From Myxococcota bacterium (GTDB taxonomy: Bacteria > Myxococcota_A > UBA9160 > SMWR01), in NCBI GenBank assembly GCA_022447545.1, contig JAKVBI010000022.1:1-64000 (forward strand): 64,000 bases of DNA, read 5' to 3'. Below are positions 26,489-35,738 of this stretch, piece by piece; position 1 is the first letter of the stretch; each line of letters opens with the position of its first letter. The translations under genes were made by a program, and so were the position numbers. Below the pieces are notes generated by a model. That model saw only the letters and a program-made list of their open reading frames with translations. It did no database searches and was not told the origin of the DNA.

Positions 26489-27592
26489 ATGGGACCGATC
26501 AAGATTGCGATCGTTGGCGTGGGCAACTGCGCGAGCTCGTTGCTCCAGGGCATCGAGTTCTACAAGAACAAGAGCGCCGCTGATGCTGTGGGCTTGATGC
26601 ACTGGGAGATCGGCGGTTACCGACCTCATGATCTGGCCGTCGTTGCAGCCTTCGATGTGGATGTTCGAAAAGTTGGGAAGGACGTCTCCGAGGCAATCTT
26701 CGAAAAGCCGAACTGTACGACAGTGTTTTGTTCCGAGATCCCCAAGGCCGGTGTCCCGGTCCGCATGGGTCGGATTCTCGACGGCGTCGCTGACCACATG
26801 GGGGACCACCCCGACGACCGGGCCTTTCTGCCTTCCGACGCCACCCAAGCCAGCCGTGAGGACGTGGTGGTGGCCCTGCGTCAGTCGGGTGCGGAGGTTT
26901 TGCTCAACTATTTGCCCGTGGGATCCGAGGAGGCATCGCGCTTCTATGCCGAGTGCGCACTTGAGGCGCGCGTGGCAGTCGTAAATTGCATCCCGGTATT
27001 TATCGCCAGTGACGAGGAGTTCGCGGGCCGCTTTGAGGAAGCCGGCGTTCCCATCATCGGAGACGACATCAAGGCGCAGATCGGAGCCACGATCACCCAC
27101 AGGACCCTGACGGATCTGTTCGCCAAGCGGGGGGTGGAGCTGGAGCGGACCTATCAACTCAACACGGGTGGAAACACAGATTTTCTGAACATGCTCAACC
27201 GCAGTCGCCTGGCGTCCAAGAAGGAGTCGAAGACCGAGGCGGTGCAATCTGTGACGACGGAACGACTGTCTGACGAGAACATTCACGTGGGACCGAGCGA
27301 CTACGTGGCATGGCAGAACGACAATAAGGTCTGTTTCGTGCGGATGGAGGGCAGGCTGTTCGGAGATGTGCCCATGAATCTCGAACTTCGCCTTTCCGTG
27401 GAAGATTCTCCGAACTCGGCGGGAGTTTCGATCGACGCCGTTCGCTGTGCGAAACTGGCTCTTGAGCGGGGTCGCGGAGGCGCATTGTCGTCCCCCTCAT
27501 CGTTCTTCATGAAACACCCGCCCACTCAGTACACGGATGACGAGGCCTATCGCCGCACCGAGGAGTACATCGCGGGGACCCGCGATCTCTGA
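26489..27592 (+). CDS. ino1: myo-Inositol-1-phosphate synthase (actinobacterial/archaeal type)
   Basis: This 367-residue enzyme converts glucose-6-phosphate to inositol-1-phosphate using NAD. It opens [17 protein letters not shown] (Rossmann Gly-rich motif), has P-V-G-S-E-E-A-S and [11 protein letters not shown]-x-T-H-R, and the diagnostic [11 protein letters not shown]. The length matches the short mycobacterial-type Ino1 rather than the roughly 500-residue eukaryotic form. The ribosome-binding site AGGGAGC lies just before ATG. Such enzymes feed inositol phospholipids or inositol-derived osmolytes. The following genes encode a TRAP uptake system, possibly unrelated. Confidence 0.93.
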   Translation: MGPIKIAIVGVGNCASSLLQGIEFYKNKSAADAVGLMHWEIGGYRPHDLAVVAAFDVDVRKVGKDVSEAIFEKPNCTTVFCSEIPKAGVPVRMGRILDGVADHMGDHPDDRAFLPSDATQASREDVVVALRQSGAEVLLNYLPVGSEEASRFYAECALEARVAVVNCIPVFIASDEEFAGRFEEAGVPIIGDDIKAQIGATITHRTLTDLFAKRGVELERTYQLNTGGNTDFLNMLNRSRLASKKESKTEAVQSVTTERLSDENIHVGPSDYVAWQNDNKVCFVRMEGRLFGDVPMNLELRLSVEDSPNSAGVSIDAVRCAKLALERGRGGALSSPSSFFMKHPPTQYTDDEAYRRTEEYIAGTRDL

Positions 27593-27743
27593 GGTATGGC
27601 CGATGGCCCACCCCGTGCCGCCGGCTTCGCATGTGGACCCCGAGGCGTTGCCACTGAAGGACCTGGCTCCTAGGATTCTTCACGTGCGCTTGGGGGAGGG
27701 TCGCGTGGTGCCCGGCGAGAGGTTTCAGCAGGAGCGGTGGCGA

Positions 27744-28607
27744 GTGAACGTCGCTCGAAGTTTCCTGGCGACTCTGTTGGTGGGCGTCGCGGCGGGTGGG
27801 GTCGGCTGTTCGAGTCTGACCAGCCGCATGACTTCGGGACTCGCTCAGGATCTGGCGTCGGCCACCCTGAACCACGATGATCCCGAAACGGTTCGGCAAG
27901 GCGCACCCGCCTTCCTGTTGCTGGCAGATGGCTTGATCCAGGGCAGTCCCGATTCTGAGGAGTTGCTGCTCGCTGGGGCTCAGCTTTACGGGGCATATGT
28001 GACGGCCTTCGTGGAAGATCACGACAGGGCCGTTCGTTTGTCGGATCGATCTCTGGAATACGCGCGTCGGGCCCTTTGTTTGCGAAGCCGACCCCTATGC
28101 AGTCAGATGGCGCGCCCCTATGACGAGTTCGTCGTCCCACTGGGGGATCTCGATCAGGACGATGTCGCGGCGCTCTACGGGTTCGCCACGGCCTGGGCGC
28201 GCTGGATCCAGGTCCAATCCGGGGATTGGAACGCCGTGGCCCAGATCCCCAAGGTTCAGGCGACCCTGCGGCGAGTCGTGGAACTCCAAGATGGAATTGA
28301 TGGGGGAAATGCCCATGTGTATCTCGGGGTTCTGCTGAGCCAGCTTCCTGCGGCGCTAGGGGGGCAGCCCGAGGAGGCGAGAGTCCACTTCGAGCGGGCG
28401 ATCGAGATTTCAGGAGGGCGCAACCTGCTCGCCAAAGTGCTCTTTGCCCAGCAATATGCCCGTCTGGTCTTCGACCGGCCGCTACACGATGAGTTGCTGC
28501 GGGAGGTGATCGCCGCCGACCCCCGCGCCTCTGGGCAGACCCTCATCAACGTGCTGGCCCAGGAACAGGCCATAAGCTTGTTGCAGGGATCTGCCGATTA
28601 CTTCTGA
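27744..28607 (+). CDS. TRAP transporter TatT-type TPR lipoprotein
   Basis: This is a 287-residue lipoprotein. The GTG start at 27744 (GCAGGAGCGG upstream) gives a short signal ending GVGC with the lipid Cys at about residue 22; the frame is open further up to ATG 27603. The mature part is helical and TPR-like, with the features of the TRAP-associated T component (TatT, studied in Treponema pallidum): A-x-x-F-L-L-L-A-D-G-L-I, S-D-R-S-L-E-Y-A-R-R-A-L, and Y-L-G-V-L-L-S-Q-L-P-A-A-L-G-G-Q. It is thought to form a trimer that works with the DctP binding protein, whose gene is 34 bp downstream. Confidence 0.82.
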   Translation: MNVARSFLATLLVGVAAGGVGCSSLTSRMTSGLAQDLASATLNHDDPETVRQGAPAFLLLADGLIQGSPDSEELLLAGAQLYGAYVTAFVEDHDRAVRLSDRSLEYARRALCLRSRPLCSQMARPYDEFVVPLGDLDQDDVAALYGFATAWARWIQVQSGDWNAVAQIPKVQATLRRVVELQDGIDGGNAHVYLGVLLSQLPAALGGQPEEARVHFERAIEISGGRNLLAKVLFAQQYARLVFDRPLHDELLREVIAADPRASGQTLINVLAQEQAISLLQGSADYF

Positions 28608-28641
28608 AACTCGGGGACCTCGAGGGCCGGAGACATCCTGA

Positions 28642-29661
28642 ATGCGTGTGAAGGTCAGTGTTTTTCTCTTGTTTCTCGCGGTTGGCATGGCGACCTTGCC
28701 TGCCCAGGCCCGAACGCTCAAGATCGCCACGCTTTCGCCTGAGGGCCATGACTGGATGCGTGAGATGCGGAAGGGAGCGGATGAAATCCGCGAGCGGACC
28801 GATGGCCGGGTCAAGCTCAAGTTCTATCCCGGTGGGGTCATGGGCAACGATCAGACGGTCTTGCGCAAGATTCGCATCGGGCAATTGCAGGGGGGGGCCT
28901 TTTCGGCCGGAGCGTTGGTCGAAGTCTATAACGACATGCAGGTCTACAGCGTGCCGTTCTTGTTCCGCTCCTACGAAGAGGTGGACTTCGTTCGCAGTCG
29001 CATGGACGAGGTGATTCGAGCAGAGTTGGAGAACCGGGGCTTTGTGTCGGTCGGATTCAGCGAAGGAGGCTTCGCATACCTCATGTCCGTCGATGCTCTC
29101 AGTAGCCGCGAGGATCTGGTGGGTCACAAGCTGTGGATCCCCGAAGGCGACGAACTCAGCCAAATTGCCCTGGAAACCGCGGGGATCTCGCCCGTTCCGT
29201 TGCCAGTCCCCGACGTGTACACCGGTCTCCAGACCGGCCTGATCGATGTCGTGGCGTCGTCACCCATTGGCGCCATCGCCCTGCAGTGGCACACCCGGGT
29301 GAAGTATCTGACGGATGTTCCGCTCCTCTACCTGTTTGGGACGGTGGCTCTGTCGAAGAAGGCATTCTCGAAACTGTCCGAGGCGGATCAAGCGGTCGTT
29401 CGCGACGTGATGGGCGGCGTGCTCAAAAAGCTCGACCGTCAGAATCGCCAGAGCAACGAGGATGCGCGCAATGCGCTCTTGAATCAGGGAATGCAGATGG
29501 TGTCTCCATCGCCGGAGGAAGAGGCTGCCTGGAGGTCTATTGCCGAGCAGGCGAAAAGTGCCTACCAGGGGCGTGGCCTCTATTCGAACGAGACCTACGA
29601 AACGATCCAGCAGCAACTCGAGGCATTTCGTGCCAACCCGGTGGGAGCCCTTGAGCCCTGA
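28642..29661 (+). CDS. dctP: TRAP transporter substrate-binding protein DctP
   Basis: This 339-residue periplasmic solute receptor has a signal peptide (MRVKVSVFLLFLAVGMATLPAQA) followed by LKIATLSPEG, the usual TRAP start. The family segments G-x-L-Q-G-G-A-F-S, Y-S-V-P-F-L-F-R-S, D-L-V-G-H-K-L-W-I-P and P-D-V-Y-T-G-L-Q-T-G-L-I-D are in order. The ligand is not predictable; TatT-associated systems are often proposed to carry hydrophobic or bulky organic acids. It is followed by dctQ with an 11-nt overlap. Confidence 0.93.
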   Translation: MRVKVSVFLLFLAVGMATLPAQARTLKIATLSPEGHDWMREMRKGADEIRERTDGRVKLKFYPGGVMGNDQTVLRKIRIGQLQGGAFSAGALVEVYNDMQVYSVPFLFRSYEEVDFVRSRMDEVIRAELENRGFVSVGFSEGGFAYLMSVDALSSREDLVGHKLWIPEGDELSQIALETAGISPVPLPVPDVYTGLQTGLIDVVASSPIGAIALQWHTRVKYLTDVPLLYLFGTVALSKKAFSKLSEADQAVVRDVMGGVLKKLDRQNRQSNEDARNALLNQGMQMVSPSPEEEAAWRSIAEQAKSAYQGRGLYSNETYETIQQQLEAFRANPVGALEP

Positions 29662-30169
29662 AGAACCGGCGGGTTGGCTCGAGCGTTGCAAGGCCGCATT
29701 GCATCGCCTCGAGGACGGTGTGCTGGGTCTTCTGCTGCTCACCATGATCTTGTTGGCCTCGGCCCAGATTCTTCTGCGCAACCTGTTCGATGCGAGTTTT
29801 GCCTGGGGCGACCCTCTGCTGCGGATGCTCGTGCTCTGGGTGGGGCTCCTGGGCGCTCTGGCGGCTAGTCGAGACGGTCGCCAGATTTCGATCGATCTGT
29901 TGCCGCGCCTTCTCGACGGCCGCGCCGGTCACTTCGTGCGGGTACTGACCCATGGATTCACCGCGGGTATCTGCGCGATTCTCGCGTTTCATGCCGGTCG
30001 GTTCGTGCAGTTCGACCGAGAGGCGGGGATGGTCGGGGTGGCCGGCCTCCCGGTCTGGTGGTTCGAGACCATTCTGCCCGTGGCATTCGGGTTGATCTGT
30101 CTCCGCTATGCGCTGGGTACGGTGGGCCACATCCAGGCGCTCGTTCGCGATGGGGACCCGGCGCGGTGA
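29651..30169 (+). CDS. dctQ: TRAP transporter small permease DctQ
   Basis: This is a 172-residue membrane protein with four hydrophobic segments: LLLLTMILLASAQILLRN, WGDPLLRMLVLWVGLLGAL, ILAFHAGRF and LPVAFGLICLRYAL. It has the DctQ hallmark pattern (Q-I-L-L-R-N, then R-x-G-R-x-I-x-I-D). The TTG start at 29651, with GGTGGGAG upstream, is chosen because it gives the normal length and overlaps dctP by 11 nt; dctM overlaps its stop by 4 nt (GTGA). Confidence 0.88.
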   Translation: MSPEEPAGWLERCKAALHRLEDGVLGLLLLTMILLASAQILLRNLFDASFAWGDPLLRMLVLWVGLLGALAASRDGRQISIDLLPRLLDGRAGHFVRVLTHGFTAGICAILAFHAGRFVQFDREAGMVGVAGLPVWWFETILPVAFGLICLRYALGTVGHIQALVRDGDPAR

Positions 30170-31449
30170 TCGCTCTCGGGCTGTTGTTGCTGGCCGTGGC
30201 GGGCGCGCCGCTGTTCGCGGTGATCGGTGCGAGTGCCCTGTACGGTTTCTGGAGCGAGGATGTGGACCTCTCAGTGGTCGCCATCGAGTTCTATCGACTG
30301 GCAGAAATGCCCGTACTGTTGGCGATTCCACTGTTCACCTTCGCGGGGTATCTGCTGGGAGAGAGTCGCGCGCCCCAGCGGCTGGTTCGGCTCACCGACG
30401 CGCTGCTGGGTTGGATGCCGGGCGGCCTTCCCATCGTTGCCATTGCGACCTGCGCGTTGTTTACGGCGTTCACGGGGGCTTCGGGGGTCACGATCGTGGC
30501 GGTTGGCGCCTTGTTGGTTCCCGCTCTGCAGCAGGGAGGGTACGGAGAACGCTTCACGCTCGGTCTCGTGACGACGTCGGGAAGTCTGGGTCTGCTGTTT
30601 GCTCCCGCGATCCCCCTCATCCTGTACGCGGTGGTCGCCCAGCAGATGTCGTTGGGTATGCCGGTGGGGATCGACGACATGTTTTTGGCGGGGTTACTGC
30701 CCGGCCTGTTCATGCTGTTCGTACTGGCCCTGTACTGCATGTGGCAGAGCCGCAGCGTTCCCCGGGTTACGAATCCGTTTTCTTTGGAAGAGGCGAGGGC
30801 GGCCCTGTGGTCGGCGGGTTGGGAATTGCCGTTGCCCGTGGTGGTTCTGGGCGGAATCTACGGTGGCTGGTTCGCGGTCTCGGAGGCCGCGGCGGTGACA
30901 GCGATCTATGTGTTGATCGTGGAAGTCTTGATTCGCCGAGAGATTCCTCTCCGGTCGATGCCGGCTCTGATGCGGGAGTCCATGGTTCTGGTGGGCGGAA
31001 TCCTGCTGATCCTGGGAGTCTCTCTGGCCTCGACCAACTATCTGATCGACACGGAGGTCCCAACGCGCTTGTTCGAAGCGGTGCAGCAACATGTGTCGAG
31101 CCGCACCACTTTTCTGGTGTTGTTGAACATCTTTTTGCTCGGTCTGGGCATGATTCTCGACATCTTCTCGGCACTCGTCATCATCGTGCCGATCATTCTG
31201 CCCATCGCCATCGGGTATGGAATCGATCCGGTGCATCTGGGCATCGTCTTTCTCGCGAACATGCAGATCGGCTACTTCACCCCTCCGGTGGGGATGAATC
31301 TCTTCATCGCGAGCTATCGCTTCGAAAAGCCGGTGATGGATCTCTACCGCGCGACGTTGCCCTTCTTCTTCCTCTTGATGTTCGTGGTGCTCGTCGTCAC
31401 CTATTGGTCCGATTTGAGCCTTGCCCTCGTTCGTGACGCCACGCCCTGA
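30166..31449 (+). CDS. dctM: TRAP transporter large permease DctM
   Basis: This 427-residue protein with about 12 membrane segments is a DctM subunit: P-V-L-L-A-I-P-L-F-T-F-A-G-Y-L-L, the F-T-A-x-T-G-A-S-G-V-T motif, and N-M-Q-I-G-Y-F-T-P-P-V-G-M-N-L-F near the C-terminus, all standard for sodium-coupled TRAP permeases. The start is GTG 30166 overlapping dctQ. It closes the tatT-dctP-dctQ-dctM operon; no terminator is evident before the next gene. Confidence 0.93.
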   Translation: MIALGLLLLAVAGAPLFAVIGASALYGFWSEDVDLSVVAIEFYRLAEMPVLLAIPLFTFAGYLLGESRAPQRLVRLTDALLGWMPGGLPIVAIATCALFTAFTGASGVTIVAVGALLVPALQQGGYGERFTLGLVTTSGSLGLLFAPAIPLILYAVVAQQMSLGMPVGIDDMFLAGLLPGLFMLFVLALYCMWQSRSVPRVTNPFSLEEARAALWSAGWELPLPVVVLGGIYGGWFAVSEAAAVTAIYVLIVEVLIRREIPLRSMPALMRESMVLVGGILLILGVSLASTNYLIDTEVPTRLFEAVQQHVSSRTTFLVLLNIFLLGLGMILDIFSALVIIVPIILPIAIGYGIDPVHLGIVFLANMQIGYFTPPVGMNLFIASYRFEKPVMDLYRATLPFFFLLMFVVLVVTYWSDLSLALVRDATP

Positions 31450-31527
31450 TTCGAGTTCCGAGCCTCGGGTTCGTTGTCACGCGTGTATACTCGCCGCGCT
31501 AGTCGTGAACGTTTGAGAGGCGAATCG

Positions 31528-32724
31528 TTGGAGCGTCGGACTGGGGCAACGGGTCCCTGCGTGGGATACCGAGTCATTGATTTCACCACGATGGTGTCCG
31601 GGCCTGTCTGTACTCAGTACTTGGCAGATCTGGGTGCCGATGTGGTGAAGGTGGAAGCGCCCGTGGGAGATCCCTCGCGGGTGACGGGCTCCACCCATCG
31701 AAAGGGTTTGTCGGGTTTTTTCGCCCAACTGAATCGCAACAAGCGAAGCGTCGTGATCGACTTGCGGGCGGATGGGGGCCCTGATGTGGCCAGACGACTC
31801 GCGGCAAAAGCGGACGTCGTGGTGGAGAACTTTCGGCCGGGAGTCGCGGATCGGCTGGGGATCGGATACGAGACTCTGCGGGCTCTCAATCCTCGACTGA
31901 TCTATGCCGCGATCAGCGGCTTCGGTCCGAGTGGACCCTATTCCGCACACCCCGCTTACGACCACATCCTTCAGGGGCTTACGGGAATGATGCCCATTCA
32001 AGGGGGCGAAGAAGAACCGCGAATGTTCCAGAGTGTGGTTGTCGACAAGGCGAGCGGCTTGGCGGCCGGTTCGGCGATTCTTGCCGCTCTCCTGGGCCGC
32101 GAGCGATCCGGGGGAGAAGGCCAGCGGGTCGACGTTCCCATGCTCGACGCCTACGCCGCCTACATGCTCCCCGAGAGCCTGGGAAGTCACGCCTACCCTG
32201 AGTTGCCAGCTGGCAACTCGAATACGAGTCAGATCTTTCGAACCTGGAAAACCCGGGATGGCTTCATCGTGGGAATCGCGGTACAGGATTCGCAGTTCCA
32301 GGGGCTCTGCCGTGCCATTGAGCGAGAGGACCTGCTCGAGGACGAGCGATTCGCCCGCATGGAGGCTCGGTTCCAACATGTAGAAGAGGTCTACACGATC
32401 CTCCAAGAGGAGTTTCTGAAGTGGGACACCGCTGAGATCGTTGAACGCGCTCGGCACTTCGGGGCTCCCTTCGGGCCGGTTCATGATTTCGAGGGCTTTC
32501 TCTCGGACCCCCAAACCCGTCACAATGGCACGGTGTTCGAAGTCGCCGACGAGGCGGGCGATGTGACTCGCTACCTCACGCACGCGGCGAGATTCTCGAA
32601 AGAGGCTCCTTCGTTCCATCTCGAACCGCCCAGCTTGGGGCAACACACGGATGAGGTGCTGGAGCAGGTGGGCTTTTCGGCCTCGGAGATCCAGTCGCTG
32701 CGTCAATCGCAGAGTGTTGGGTGA
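31528..32724 (+). CDS. CoA-transferase family III (CaiB/BaiF)
   Basis: This is a 398-residue class III CoA-transferase. It has Y-R-V-I-D-F-T-x-M-V-S-G-P and L-A-D-L-G-A-D-V-V-K-V-E-A-P, N-R-N-K-R-S-V-V-I-D-L-R, the catalytic Asp in V-V-V-D-K-A-S-G, and R-V-D-V-P-M-L-D. It should move CoA between carboxylates via an aspartyl-CoA anhydride; the substrate is unknown. TTG 31528 is chosen because GAGAGG lies 8 bp upstream and a TATACT hexamer at 31486-31491 could be the -10 element. A longer version from TTG 31474 would include that hexamer. It converges on the kinase gene across 15 bp. Confidence 0.9.
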   Translation: MERRTGATGPCVGYRVIDFTTMVSGPVCTQYLADLGADVVKVEAPVGDPSRVTGSTHRKGLSGFFAQLNRNKRSVVIDLRADGGPDVARRLAAKADVVVENFRPGVADRLGIGYETLRALNPRLIYAAISGFGPSGPYSAHPAYDHILQGLTGMMPIQGGEEEPRMFQSVVVDKASGLAAGSAILAALLGRERSGGEGQRVDVPMLDAYAAYMLPESLGSHAYPELPAGNSNTSQIFRTWKTRDGFIVGIAVQDSQFQGLCRAIEREDLLEDERFARMEARFQHVEEVYTILQEEFLKWDTAEIVERARHFGAPFGPVHDFEGFLSDPQTRHNGTVFEVADEAGDVTRYLTHAARFSKEAPSFHLEPPSLGQHTDEVLEQVGFSASEIQSLRQSQSVG

Positions 32725-32739
32725 GCGCGGTCTCAGTTT

Positions 32740-33726
32740 TTAACGCGCATCGGTGGTGCGGATCCCAGCATTGAGACCGGGGCGTGTATCCGAGGCGGAA
32801 GCTTCGATCGCATGGGCAAGGGTCGGTACCACGATGCGTGCCGCTTGGGGGCGGATGCGGACTTCGAGCCTTTGAACATCCCCGCGAAAGTCTCCGTCAA
32901 TCTGGTAGGGGAAGGGTCGGTCGGATTCGAGAAGGACCTCGCTGCAGGTTCCGTATTCGGCGATGAAACGAGGCGATCGTGTGCGGAGCATTGCGGCGAA
33001 AGTCTGCCAGCCAACGGCGATGATGCCTGGGCGGGTTCGGGCCTGGAAGTGGAGTTGCCCGCTTTGAAAATGTGCTTCCGGCGCCATGCTCCAGCCCTTG
33101 GCGTAGGTTCGGAAGTTGCACAGAACCGTGGATGCATACCTCGGTTGTGAGGTCGTGCCATCGAGGGTCAGTCGCAGTCGCAGGTGACGGGATTGAAGCG
33201 CGGAGGCAACGCCGGCAGCGAGGTAAAGGCTGTCCCCCCATTGTCGGTACCAGTGAGTGCCCACTGCGCTCGTGCGCAGTCTCGTTACGTAATCGACGGC
33301 GCGGGCGTCGAATCCGACACCCACCATGGCGACACAGGTTTCCCCATTGGCTTCGGCGAGGTCGACGGGTACCGGCGTTCCTCGGAGCAGCGATTCGATC
33401 GCTCGGGCGGGCTGGCGGGGAATTCCGAGCTCTCGTGCCACGACATTGGCATGGCCGACAGGGACGATTCCCAGCTGGAGTTGGTCACTTGCTCGTCCGA
33501 ACCCCTCCAGGGTCTCGCGAATCGTTCCGTCGCCACCCACCACGATCACGTAGTCGATGCTTCCCGGCAGACCGGCCGCTAGCCGTCTGGCTCCATTGGG
33601 CTCGCGGGTGGCACACCGCTCGGTCGTCCAACCGGAGCGCGTCAGTTGGTGCTCTGCGATCGCGGAGATCTCTTCGGCTTCGCCCGAGCCAGAGACGGGG
33701 TTGTAGATGACCAACGCTCGTCTCAC
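32740..33726 (-). CDS. Diacylglycerol kinase-family lipid kinase
   Basis: This 328-residue protein has the DAGK/sphingosine-kinase catalytic fold: the N-terminal V-I-Y-N-P-V-S-G-S-G, the nucleotide loop VVGGDGTIRETL (62-73), and the later G-x-G-F-D-A (M-V-G-V-G-F-D-A). It likely phosphorylates a lipid diacylglycerol-like substrate at the inner membrane face, as YegS/DgkB relatives do. The start is GTG 33726. The next gene upstream ends 49 bp before it on the same strand. Confidence 0.9.
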   Translation of the reverse strand: MRRALVIYNPVSGSGEAEEISAIAEHQLTRSGWTTERCATREPNGARRLAAGLPGSIDYVIVVGGDGTIRETLEGFGRASDQLQLGIVPVGHANVVARELGIPRQPARAIESLLRGTPVPVDLAEANGETCVAMVGVGFDARAVDYVTRLRTSAVGTHWYRQWGDSLYLAAGVASALQSRHLRLRLTLDGTTSQPRYASTVLCNFRTYAKGWSMAPEAHFQSGQLHFQARTRPGIIAVGWQTFAAMLRTRSPRFIAEYGTCSEVLLESDRPFPYQIDGDFRGDVQRLEVRIRPQAARIVVPTLAHAIEASASDTRPGLNAGIRTTDAR

Positions 33727-33775
33727 ACGGGGCAGGATAGCTCACCGTCAGGATCCCCCCCCGGTGAAACGTGGC

Positions 33776-35599
33776 TCAGGTTCGCGGTCGACGATTCTCC
33801 GCCAAGGTTCCTGGTGAATCGATGATCCATGCCGAATCAGGCTTGAGGGCCACACTGTCTCCGAGGTACACGAGAAAGAAGTTGCGCTTGGAGTCTCCTG
33901 GGTTGCGTGGAATTTCCACCACCATTCCCTGTCGGCTCCCCTTTTGCCAGAACTCGGCGTCCCTGCCGGGTCCCTGCTTTCGATAGGTCTGGTTCCACGG
34001 GGATGGGGTGGGGTAGGCCCGTCGATCGACATCGATCGTGAGCCGGGCGTCGTCGGGGTCGAAGCGGACCCGTGAGGCCAGGACCGCCGGGTCGCGAACG
34101 CTTCCCACCAGATACGTCAGGCCCACGACCTCCAGATCGAGTTCGGGTAGGGCAAGATCGACCCAGCCCTGAATTGAATGTTCGAGAAAGATCGGTCGCT
34201 CTCGCAGGTGTTGGCGGCGCTCGGCAACCCAGAAGGGGAAGTTGACGAGATAGACCCGGCTCCCTTCAGGCAGTTCCCGAGCGCTCTCCCGCGTTTGTTC
34301 AAGGGTGCGGCGTGCCACTTCTCCGGCGTGGCGCCATTCGGCCAGGGAGCGGCCGCTCCAGGCGCCCTCGATGATCGACACGGAGACCCCGATGGAGATC
34401 ACTCCCGCTACGGCAGCCGATAGCCAGTCGAGTCCATGCTCTGCAGGGCGCGGAGGCCCTGTACGTTGAGGTGAACGCCATCGGAGGAAAAGGGTCGAGC
34501 CGGCCGAGAGGATCGACCACGCCACGATTTGGCTGAGAAAGATCGATGCGGTGTAGAGGGTTCGGGGAAGTGCGACGGTACGCGTGGCGACGTAGACGAA
34601 CCCCAGGGCTCCGAGAGCCAGGCCAGAAAAGTACAGCCTCGCCCGAGCGCCATCCCGGTCCGAGCGGATTCGGTGTGCGAGCCAGGCACAGGACAGAAGC
34701 CACGCGACGGCCACGGTAAATATGACAGCCTGCGATGTGGTGGCGCAGCGATCGAACCGGCCTGGCCACAACGCGGTGCAGATCGAGACATCCAGGCTGA
34801 GAGCAGCAGTCTCCAAGAAGCCCGCGTGTGAGGCATGTACATAGCCACCCATGCCTCCCAGGATGTTGCTCCTCCAGGCGAGAACCACGGCGATGGCGAG
34901 TGCGGGTGGCCAGGTCCACCGGGCACAGCGTACCAGTCGTGTCCGGACGGGAGCGGGGGACGAAAAGCACCAGACCATACTCGTGGCCATGGCCGGGATC
35001 ACCACTGCCGAGTCCTTGGAGGCGAAGCCCAGGGCTGCGGTGAGTCCACCTGCCAACAGGGCGATCTTGGAGTTGTGGGTGACTGCTCGGTGCGTGGCAT
35101 GGAGGGTCAAGAGGGCAAACAGCGCGAACAAGAGGTCGGGGCGCCTGGCCAGAGCTGGGACGGTCTCCATGGTGAGGGGGTGAATGGCAAAGAAGAAGCC
35201 AGCCAGGGTGGCTTCCCAGTCCCCACGACGGATTGGAGGAGAGTTTGGGGACGCTGGGGGAAGAGCCAGGAACAACCGATAGACGAGAAGGGAATTGACC
35301 AGATGGAGTAGGAGATTGGTGAGGTGAAAGCCAAAGGGTTCCAGTCCCCAGAGGTACCAGTCGAGTCCCCAACTCAAACTCGAGAGCGGGCGGAAGAACA
35401 GCGCATTGGGCATGAGACCCTGCATGAGGGGCGACGACAGTACATTGACGAGTTCAGCGCTGTCTGACACCCGTCCAGTGGAGATGAGGGGGAAGGTGTC
35501 GACGTCGGTGAAGTAGAAGCCGAGTTGCTCGGAGTAGATCCACGCGCCCGCCAGGGTGATGGCCAGGGTGCCAGCGATGCGGAATCGGGTGCGACTCAA
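33776..35599 (-). CDS. GT-C-like integral membrane glycosyltransferase-type protein
   Basis: This protein of about 607 residues has around 11 hydrophobic segments and then a soluble C-terminal domain (about 430-607). The N-terminal loop (Y-F-T-D-V-D-T-F, with FFRPLSSLSWGLDWYLWG and HLTNLLLHLVNSLLVY) resembles the TMTC/GT-C group, where an Asp in the first extracytoplasmic loop contacts a lipid-linked sugar donor. The paralogues at 59.9 and 62.2 kb share this N-terminal pattern. TTG 35599 has GAGGGG just upstream; an open frame extends to an ATG at 35683. A role in sugar transfer on the periplasmic side is inference. Confidence 0.7.
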   Translation of the reverse strand: MSRTRFRIAGTLAITLAGAWIYSEQLGFYFTDVDTFPLISTGRVSDSAELVNVLSSPLMQGLMPNALFFRPLSSLSWGLDWYLWGLEPFGFHLTNLLLHLVNSLLVYRLFLALPPASPNSPPIRRGDWEATLAGFFFAIHPLTMETVPALARRPDLLFALFALLTLHATHRAVTHNSKIALLAGGLTAALGFASKDSAVVIPAMATSMVWCFSSPAPVRTRLVRCARWTWPPALAIAVVLAWRSNILGGMGGYVHASHAGFLETAALSLDVSICTALWPGRFDRCATTSQAVIFTVAVAWLLSCAWLAHRIRSDRDGARARLYFSGLALGALGFVYVATRTVALPRTLYTASIFLSQIVAWSILSAGSTLFLRWRSPQRTGPPRPAEHGLDWLSAAVAGVISIGVSVSIIEGAWSGRSLAEWRHAGEVARRTLEQTRESARELPEGSRVYLVNFPFWVAERRQHLRERPIFLEHSIQGWVDLALPELDLEVVGLTYLVGSVRDPAVLASRVRFDPDDARLTIDVDRRAYPTPSPWNQTYRKQGPGRDAEFWQKGSRQGMVVEIPRNPGDSKRNFFLVYLGDSVALKPDSAWIIDSPGTLAENRRPRT

Positions 35600-35738
35600 C
35601 GTGTCCCCTCGAGTGCCCAGGACTTCTCGGGAGCAGGTTCTGTGGTGAACGTGAGGAGAATCGGGAGTTGGCGGGGATCCCACCAGCGAACGTATCCGAT
35701 CGCCAATCTCCGCAACAGCACGAAGGCAGGGCAGAAGG

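Noticed and set aside
26128-26583. A 151-codon frame between groEL and ino1
   Set aside because: It runs into ino1 in another frame, has no ribosome-binding site and has atypical composition.
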